Assembly: GCA_029256665.1 (NCBI GenBank)
Contig: JAQSXN010000227.1
Span: 1-6,641 of the forward strand
Direction: 5' to 3'
Length of the DNA: 6,641 nt
Source of the DNA: Paenibacillus sp.
GTDB lineage: Bacteria; Bacillota; Bacilli; Paenibacillales; Paenibacillaceae
Under the pieces are notes generated by a model. The model was not told where the DNA came from. It ran no database searches and worked only from the letters and a program-made list of their open reading frames with translations. Shown one piece after another: positions 1-6,641 of the stretch; within the stretch, counting starts at the first letter, position 1, and every line of letters starts with the position of its first letter. The translations under genes and the position numbers were made by a program.

Positions 1-290
1 GCAGGTGGGCAGGCGAACGAGTAAATGTGATATAAATTTATGCTACAATCCGGCTGGTGGGCTAGCGAACGAGCAAATGTGATATAAATTTATGCTACAA
101 TGCGGCAGGTGGGCTTGCGAACGAGCAAATGTAGTATAAAAATATGCTACATGCGGCAGGTGGGCGGGCGAACGAGCAAATGTGATTTAAATTTATGCTA
201 CATGCGGCTGATGGGCTTGCGAAACGGTGGGCGAACGGTGGACGAGCGGTCAAATGTAGCGCAAATTTGAGTACAATACGGCTGGTGGCG
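1..290. repeat. Tandem array of ~52-bp units with internal dyads
   Basis: Five units begin at 1, 53, 105, 156 and 207, and a sixth begins at 281 and decays after about ten bases. Unit lengths are 52, 52, 51, 51 and 74 bp. Each unit opens with a GC-rich half (GCAGGTGGGC, then GCGAACGAGC) and closes with an AT-rich half holding an imperfect 22-bp dyad centred on ATAAATTTAT or a variant, with outer arms TGT and ACA. Dyads lie at 26-47, 78-99, 130-151, 181-202 and 255-275. Unit five is longer because the segment around 220-250 repeats a CGAACGGTGG motif. The copies are contiguous, with no unique spacers. The array is cut by the left edge, so its full size is unknown. No reading frame with a ribosome binding site lies in it. 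Its role is not known to me; an operator array or a spreading intergenic repeat are both possible. Confidence 0.9.
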
Positions 291-399
291 TAGGGGCCGC
301 GCCATGGTTGCAGGCAGCAGTGGCCAGCCCTAAACGAGCAGCGGACTCAACCGGCCATCCAGCCTTTGGCGGATTATTGGCGTTTATTGCCGCCAGCGA
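291..399. other. Non-coding stretch between repeat array and regulator gene
   Basis: Together with the repeat array this completes a gene-free stretch of 399 bases. I see no ribosome binding site, no convincing promoter and no RNA gene in it. A short inverted repeat (TGGCGG at 367-372 with CCGCCA at 390-395, 17-base loop) lies just beyond the regulator's stop codon, but no T run follows it on the minus strand, so it is a poor intrinsic terminator. Confidence 0.6.
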
Positions 400-1254
400 T
401 CACCTGCGGTTCATGCTTGACGGCGTATCCTGAAACGTGCGCTTATACAAACGGGTGAAGTAGACGGGCTCCATCCCGACGTAGGACGCCACTTGGCGCA
501 CGGTCAGATCGGGATGCTCGCTCAGCAGCATCTGGGCGGCGCGCATCCGCATCCCGTGCAGATATTGAAGCGGCGTCGTGCCGAAGGCGGCCCGGAACAG
601 CCGCGTCAGCTGCTTCTGCGAATAGCCGACATGCTCGGCTAAAGATGCGATGGTTAGCGGACGGTCCATGTGGTCCCGCAAGAACTGTACCGCGACATCC
701 ACGGCGGAGTCCCGGTAGCCGATCGGCAACGCAGCCGGGGAAGCGGCGGGCCTGGTTTCATGGTTCGTCCGTAGCACGAAAAGCAGCAACGAAATGAGCG
801 ATTCGGTCGAATGCCAAGGCTCGTGGTCGCTGCCGGAATGAGACCAGATATCGTGAATGCGGCTGGTGTACGCGGGGATATCCCCGATGGCGAACAGTCT
901 GGGAGCGTCGCGGAAGCCCCAGCCCGCGATCGTGCCGCCGAAGTTTTCCACGAAGGTCACGTATGCGACATGCCAGGGCTCCTCGAAGACCGGCATGTAT
1001 TCATGCGCACAGCCAGCGGGGATATACAGCAGGTCGCCGGCCTGGAGCATGTCCCATTTGTCCTTTTTGTCCTTGTCGGATGCCAGACGCCTGAACTTGC
1101 CCGAGCCGGATACGGTTAAGAACAGTTGATGCGCGGAAAATCCTTTCAAACGCGTAAGAGGGCGCTGATATTCCGTTCCGGTCGTATATACGGTTAATGG
1201 CAGCACGTCGCTAAGCGTGCCCGTCAAATTGCTTCTCAACGAAAGCAGTTCCAT
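400..1254 (-). CDS. AraC-family transcriptional regulator (cupin sensor, double HTH)
   Basis: A cytoplasmic DNA-binding regulator of 284 residues, the usual length for cupin-type AraC proteins. The N-terminal part (about residues 15-95) is the AraC-binding cupin fold, with the LQAGDLLYIPAGCAHEY stretch typical of that sugar-sensing barrel. A linker follows, then the C-terminal AraC DNA-binding domain (about 185-284): first helix-turn-helix around LTIASLAEHVGYSQKQLTRL, second around LTVRQVASYVGMEPVYFTRL, and the closing FKRTF-like segment reads YKRTFQDTP. The frame is open up to 1275, but the Met at 1254 is preferred because AAGGAG lies 9 nt before it, whereas the upstream Met has no ribosome binding site. 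It is transcribed away from the beta-galactosidase gene, so it most likely controls that gene in response to a sugar; this is inferred from position. The ligand cannot be read from sequence. Family assignment is secure. Confidence 0.93.
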   Translation of the reverse strand: MELLSLRSNLTGTLSDVLPLTVYTTGTEYQRPLTRLKGFSAHQLFLTVSGSGKFRRLASDKDKKDKWDMLQAGDLLYIPAGCAHEYMPVFEEPWHVAYVTFVENFGGTIAGWGFRDAPRLFAIGDIPAYTSRIHDIWSHSGSDHEPWHSTESLISLLLFVLRTNHETRPAASPAALPIGYRDSAVDVAVQFLRDHMDRPLTIASLAEHVGYSQKQLTRLFRAAFGTTPLQYLHGMRMRAAQMLLSEHPDLTVRQVASYVGMEPVYFTRLYKRTFQDTPSSMNRR

Positions 1255-1263
1255 AATAATAGG

Positions 1264-1269
1264 CTCCTT
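1264..1269 (-). promoter_or_regulatory. Ribosome binding site that fixes the AraC start
   Basis: On the minus strand AAGGAG is followed by 9 nt and the ATG at 1254-1252. It lies inside the codons of the longer frame starting at 1275, which itself is preceded by a C-rich stretch with no Shine-Dalgarno match. The shorter start is therefore favoured. Confidence 0.8.
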
Positions 1270-1313
1270 GTCCATTATGTACGGGGGTTTGTCCGTTTTG
1301 GCTATTCCAACCG

Positions 1314-4396
<3,083 letters not shown>

Positions 4397-4412
4397 GCGT
4401 CTTGCAAGACGC
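4397..4412. repeat. Perfect 16-bp palindrome directly after the lacZ stop
   Basis: GCGTCTTGCAAGACGC is its own reverse complement and begins on the base after the TAA. In RNA it could form a 6-bp stem with a TGCA loop, nine bases before the terminator stem. No T run follows, so it is not a terminator alone; it could shield the message end or help terminator folding. Confidence 0.8.
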
Positions 4413-4421
4413 AAGAGACAC

Positions 4422-4451
4422 GACCCGGGGCGAAAGCCGCGGGTCTTTTTT
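4422..4451 (+). terminator. Rho-independent terminator of the beta-galactosidase transcript
   Basis: The left arm GACCCGGGGC (4422-4431) pairs with GCCGCGGGTC (4436-4445) over ten positions with a single G-G mismatch (4428 with 4439), closed by a GAAA tetraloop. Six T residues follow (4446-4451). It separates the sugar module from the next operon. Confidence 0.95.
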
Positions 4452-4523
4452 CGTTTAAGAATGGTTAAGCGCTTCGTCACGGCCGGCACCGCTTCTTCAT
4501 GCTGCATTTCACCTCATCCTATA

Positions 4524-4553
4524 TGCAACTGACCGAATGAAGTCTTGAACTGC
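4524..4553 (-). promoter_or_regulatory. Candidate LytTR-protein binding site (two direct repeats, 21-bp period)
   Basis: On the minus strand TCAGTTGCA (4532-4524) and GCAGTTCAA (4553-4545) share CAGTT and are offset by exactly 21 bp, that is two 9-bp elements separated by 12 bp. LytTR proteins such as AgrA and AlgR-type regulators bind pairs of 9-bp direct repeats with this separation and a GTT core. The element nearer the gene covers the -35 box. The first gene of the operon is a LytTR protein, so autoregulation is inferred. Confidence 0.55.
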
Positions 4554-4572
4554 AAGTCAAACATGGTATTCT
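4545..4572 (+). promoter_or_regulatory. Putative promoter of the LytTR-DUF3021-ABC operon
   Basis: TTGAAC (4545-4550, four of six) and TATTCT (4567-4572, four of six) are separated by 16 bp, and a TGG before the -10 makes it an extended -10 type. Transcription would start near 4579. That places the ATG at 4574 outside the message and favours the TTG at 4616 as the first start. Confidence 0.55.
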
Positions 4573-4602
4573 GATGTACAGAAGCTTGATAGCCAATTGG
4601 AG

Positions 4603-4607
4603 AGGAG
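4603..4607 (+). promoter_or_regulatory. Ribosome binding site that fixes a TTG start
   Basis: AGGAG (within GAGAGGAG) lies 8 nt before TTG at 4616. The alternative ATG at 4574 has no purine-rich stretch at the right distance. Confidence 0.75.
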
Positions 4608-4615
4608 CGGCAATT

Positions 4616-5053
4616 TTGAAGCTTGTCATTGACCAGTCCTTGGAGCACCAGGACATCGAGATCACGATCAAATGCGGAATCATCGATGAAAATCTAGAAA
4701 GATTGATTGCCCAAATCAGGCTATATTCCTTTTCGATTTCCGGAAAGAAGGATGGACGCAGCCACCTGATTCGGCTCGAGGACGTCTACTATTTCGAGTC
4801 TACGGACAACAAGACGTTTCTGTACGGCGAGAAGAACGTGTTCGAATGCAGCTACAAGCTGTATGAACTGGAAAATCATTTGGCGAACAGCGACTTCCTG
4901 CGCATCAGCAAATCATGTATTTTGAACGTCGCCAAGCTTGCGAGCGTCAGGGCATTATTGAACGGGAAGTTCGAGGCCCAGCTTGCCAATAAGGAGAAGC
5001 TCATCATTAATCGCCACTACGTTCAGGCGCTAAAGGAAAAAATTCAATTATAA
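4616..5053 (+). CDS. Stand-alone LytTR-domain transcriptional regulator
   Basis: A 145-residue DNA-binding protein consisting of a short N-terminal alpha/beta region (1-45) and a LytTR domain (about 46-145). The LytTR signature features are visible: HLIRLEDVYYFES, the NKTFLYGE turn, the YELENHL helix, FLRISKSCILNV and the final LIINRHYVQALKEKI. There is no receiver domain, so it is not a phosphorylated response regulator. The frame is open to an ATG at 4574, but the TTG at 4616 has the ribosome binding site and fits the promoter. The next gene, 14 nt downstream, encodes a DUF3021 membrane protein; in the streptococcal BrsRM and HdrRM pairs such membrane partners hold a LytTR activator inactive. 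Here it probably controls its own operon, including the exporter. The family is secure, the target set is inferred, and the inducing signal is unknown. Confidence 0.9.
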   Translation: MKLVIDQSLEHQDIEITIKCGIIDENLERLIAQIRLYSFSISGKKDGRSHLIRLEDVYYFESTDNKTFLYGEKNVFECSYKLYELENHLANSDFLRISKSCILNVAKLASVRALLNGKFEAQLANKEKLIINRHYVQALKEKIQL

Positions 5054-5067
5054 GGGGGCGCTCCGCT

Positions 5068-5505
5068 ATGTCGACGTTTAAAACTTATTTTTCGATCACC
5101 TGTTATTCGTTTACGTTTTTTATCCTGATCTATAACGTACTGGCAAAGTTGACGTTTTTCCCGCCGATGACGGTCAACGATATTTTTATTTATTTCCTCA
5201 TGATGTTCAGCATTACGCTCCTCATCGCCGTGACGGATCTGCTGCCGGTTCGCAATCAGCTCCTTGCCGCGCTAATACGCATTACGGATACAGTAATTGT
5301 CGTATTTACGGCCGGGCTGACGTTCAAGCTGATCCCGCTTACCTGGACGTACATGTTGACCACCATAGGCATGATCCTATTGATCTATTTCGGAGTGAGT
5401 GCCGTATTGATGATCAAAGACAAGGCTGACGCGAAATCGATAAACGAACAATTATCCAGGCGATTGTTGAAAACGCGCCGGGAAGGCGGTGTTAGCGATG
5501 AATAA
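5068..5505 (+). CDS. DUF3021 family membrane protein, probable LytTR antagonist
   Basis: A 145-residue integral membrane protein with four predicted helices at about 8-28, 37-57, 64-87 and 92-115. Positive residues near the N-terminus, at R62 and in the tail suggest both ends face the cytoplasm. The tail motif KADAKSINEQLSRRL (119-133) and overall size match the DUF3021 family. GGGGG before the start lies 9 nt from the ATG at 5068. It sits between the LytTR gene and the ABC ATPase gene, whose start overlaps its last codons, so translation is probably coupled. By analogy with BrsM and HdrM it should bind or sequester the LytTR protein at the membrane until a signal releases it; no signal-binding motif can be read here. 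Assignment to the family is firm, the inhibitory role is inference. Confidence 0.85.
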   Translation: MSTFKTYFSITCYSFTFFILIYNVLAKLTFFPPMTVNDIFIYFLMMFSITLLIAVTDLLPVRNQLLAALIRITDTVIVVFTAGLTFKLIPLTWTYMLTTIGMILLIYFGVSAVLMIKDKADAKSINEQLSRRLLKTRREGGVSDE

Positions 5506-6415
5506 GATAATCGAGGTATCTGGACTGAGAAAATCATTCGGGGAGCTGCAAGCGGTCAAAGGCGTCGACTTCTATGTCGAGCAGGGCAGCATGTTCGCCT
5601 TTCTGGGACCGAACGGGGCAGGGAAGTCTACGACGATCGATATGCTGACGACGCAATTGAAGCCGGATGGAGGAGAAGCAACGGTTAACGGATTTCGACT
5701 GGGCAAGGAAGACGACGGCATTCGTTCCTCGATCGGCATCGTATTCCAGGATAGTCTGTTGGATCCCTTGCTCACGGTAAAAGAAAACCTGGATGTGCGA
5801 GGCAGCTTTTATAAGCTGTCAAGAGCCGAACTGAAGGCTGCCGTCGCCAGAGCGGTCGAAATCGCGAATGCCGGCGATTTCTTGAAGCGTCCTTACGGCA
5901 AGCTGTCCGGGGGACAGCGAAGACGGGCCGATATTGCCCGCGCGCTTATCCATACGCCTTCGATCCTGTTTCTGGACGAACCGACGACCGGACTTGATCC
6001 GCAAACGCGGCAAAACGTATGGTCGACGATTCGAAAGCTTCAGCAGGAGCAAGGCATGACGATATTTCTGACCACGCATTACATGGAAGAAGCCGCTCAG
6101 GCCGATTTTATTACCATTATGGATCATGGCAAGGTGTTAGCCAAGGGGACGCCGCGGCATTTGCGGGATCGGCATGCGACGGATCTTCTGAAGCTGGCGC
6201 CAATCGATTCAGGTGAATTGCATAGGCATCTGACCGCTCTATCGATTTCTTACGCGGAGTCCGGCGGCATATTCCAGATTCCTCTTAAGCACACGCTTCA
6301 AGCTCTCGAAATTATCGATGGCTGCCGCAATAATCTGGCTGGCTTTGAAGTGATCAGCGGAACCATGGACGATGTTTTTTTGAATCTTACGGGCAAGGAG
6401 GTCAGAGGATCATGA
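5498..6415 (+). CDS. ABC-2 type transporter ATP-binding protein (DrrA-like)
   Basis: A 305-residue ATPase that powers the membrane permease encoded next. All nucleotide-binding motifs are intact: Walker A GPNGAGKST (37-45), Q-loop Q84 in IVFQDS, signature LSGGQRRR (136-143), Walker B ILFLDE (156-161), D-loop GLDPQ and switch H194 in TTHYMEEA. Residues from about 215 form the C-terminal extension common in DrrA/CcmA-type exporters of drugs, lipids or antimicrobial peptides. The ATG at 5498 is chosen because AAGGCGG lies 8 nt before it; a GTG at 5489 in frame lacks a usable spacing. The start overlaps the DUF3021 gene by 8 nt, and its stop overlaps the permease start by 4 nt (ATGA), pointing to coupled translation. 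Substrate cannot be deduced; export is more likely than import because no binding-protein gene is present. Confidence 0.95.
   Translation: MNKIIEVSGLRKSFGELQAVKGVDFYVEQGSMFAFLGPNGAGKSTTIDMLTTQLKPDGGEATVNGFRLGKEDDGIRSSIGIVFQDSLLDPLLTVKENLDVRGSFYKLSRAELKAAVARAVEIANAGDFLKRPYGKLSGGQRRRADIARALIHTPSILFLDEPTTGLDPQTRQNVWSTIRKLQQEQGMTIFLTTHYMEEAAQADFITIMDHGKVLAKGTPRHLRDRHATDLLKLAPIDSGELHRHLTALSISYAESGGIFQIPLKHTLQALEIIDGCRNNLAGFEVISGTMDDVFLNLTGKEVRGS
6395..6401 (+). promoter_or_regulatory. Ribosome binding site for the permease
   Basis: AAGGAGG lies inside the last codons of the ATPase gene, 10 nt before the ATG at 6412, and supports that start. Confidence 0.75.
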
Positions 6416-6641
6416 TCGTAATCGCGAAACGGAATTTAAAGCTGTTTTTTCGGGATAGAACCGCCGTCGCCATGTCGTTCCTCTCCGTATTCATCATTCT
6501 GGGGCTGTACGTGCTGTTTTTGGGCAATACGCTGAAGTCGAACTTGCCAGATGCGCCAGGCATCCAATTTCTGCTGGACAGCTGGGTTATGGCGGGCATT
6601 CTGGCGGTAACCACGGTTACGTCAACGCTTGGCGCGTTCGG
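6412..6641 (+). CDS. ABC-2 type permease, N-terminal part (cut by window end)
   Basis: The first 76 codons are present and open to the edge. The protein starts MIVIAKRNLKLFFRDRTAV, a cytoplasmic amphipathic lead typical of ABC-2 permeases, where a basic RNLK..FRDR segment precedes the first helix. Helix one spans about 18-38 (MSFLSVFIILGLYVLF), an outside loop holds SNLPDAPG, and a second helix begins near 57 (SWVMAGILAVTTVT). It overlaps the ATPase stop by 4 nt and is the obvious membrane partner of that ATPase. The remaining helices, further operon genes and the operon terminator lie outside the window. The family is likely; substrate is unknown. Confidence 0.85.
   Translation, partial: MIVIAKRNLKLFFRDRTAVAMSFLSVFIILGLYVLFLGNTLKSNLPDAPGIQFLLDSWVMAGILAVTTVTSTLGAF

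Noticed and set aside
1..290. CRISPR array
   Set aside because: The units abut each other with no unique spacers, the whole 52-bp unit repeats, and no cas gene is in view.
367..395. Intrinsic terminator for the AraC gene
   Set aside because: The 6-bp stem has a 17-base loop and no T run follows it on the minus strand.
811..1129. Plus-strand open frames opposite the AraC gene
   Set aside because: No ribosome binding site or recognisable domain; they are mirror frames of the cupin region of the regulator.
5489..5497. GTG start for the ABC ATPase
   Set aside because: The purine-rich GGAAGG lies only 2 nt before it, while the ATG at 5498 has proper spacing and gives the usual N-terminus for the family.
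6402..6614. Minus-strand open frame of 70 codons opposite the permease
   Set aside because: It overlaps the start of a clear ABC-2 permease, has no ribosome binding site and resembles no family I know.

Overview
The window looks like chromosomal DNA from a moderately GC-rich, low-salt-bridge-type Gram-positive of the Bacillota, most likely Paenibacillus or a close relative (Cohnella-like). The reasons are strong AGGAGG-type ribosome binding sites, a TTG start, a compact GNRA-loop terminator with a T run, a cytoplasmic LacZ-type beta-galactosidase next to a cupin-AraC regulator, and a LytTR/DUF3021/ABC gene set of the kind common in that phylum. The genus is an inference from style, not from a search.

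Positions 1-290 hold no gene. They carry a tandem array of about 52-bp units, each half GC-rich and half AT-rich, and each containing an imperfect 22-bp dyad. The array runs off the left edge. Positions 291-399 are unremarkable non-coding DNA.

Positions 400-4451 form a divergent carbohydrate module. An AraC-family regulator (minus strand, best start at 1254) faces away from a 1010-residue family GH2 beta-galactosidase (1364-4396). The shared region is under 110 bp and contains two back-to-back sigma-A-like promoters whose elements overlap, so regulator and enzyme transcription probably compete. A perfect 16-bp palindrome and then a strong intrinsic terminator close the beta-galactosidase transcript.

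Positions 4524-6641 begin a second, independent operon read rightwards: a stand-alone LytTR DNA-binding protein, a four-helix DUF3021 membrane protein, an ABC-2 type ATPase and the first 76 codons of its membrane permease. The genes are tightly packed (14-nt gap, then 8-nt and 4-nt overlaps). The layout matches known LytTR regulatory systems, where a small membrane protein restrains a LytTR activator, here linked to a probable drug, peptide or lipid exporter. A pair of CAGTT elements exactly 21 bp apart sits at and just upstream of the operon's -35 box, which is the spacing expected for LytTR binding and suggests autoregulation.

Three starts are best moved from the longest reading frame: the AraC protein to 1254, the LytTR protein to a TTG at 4616, and the ABC ATPase to 5498.
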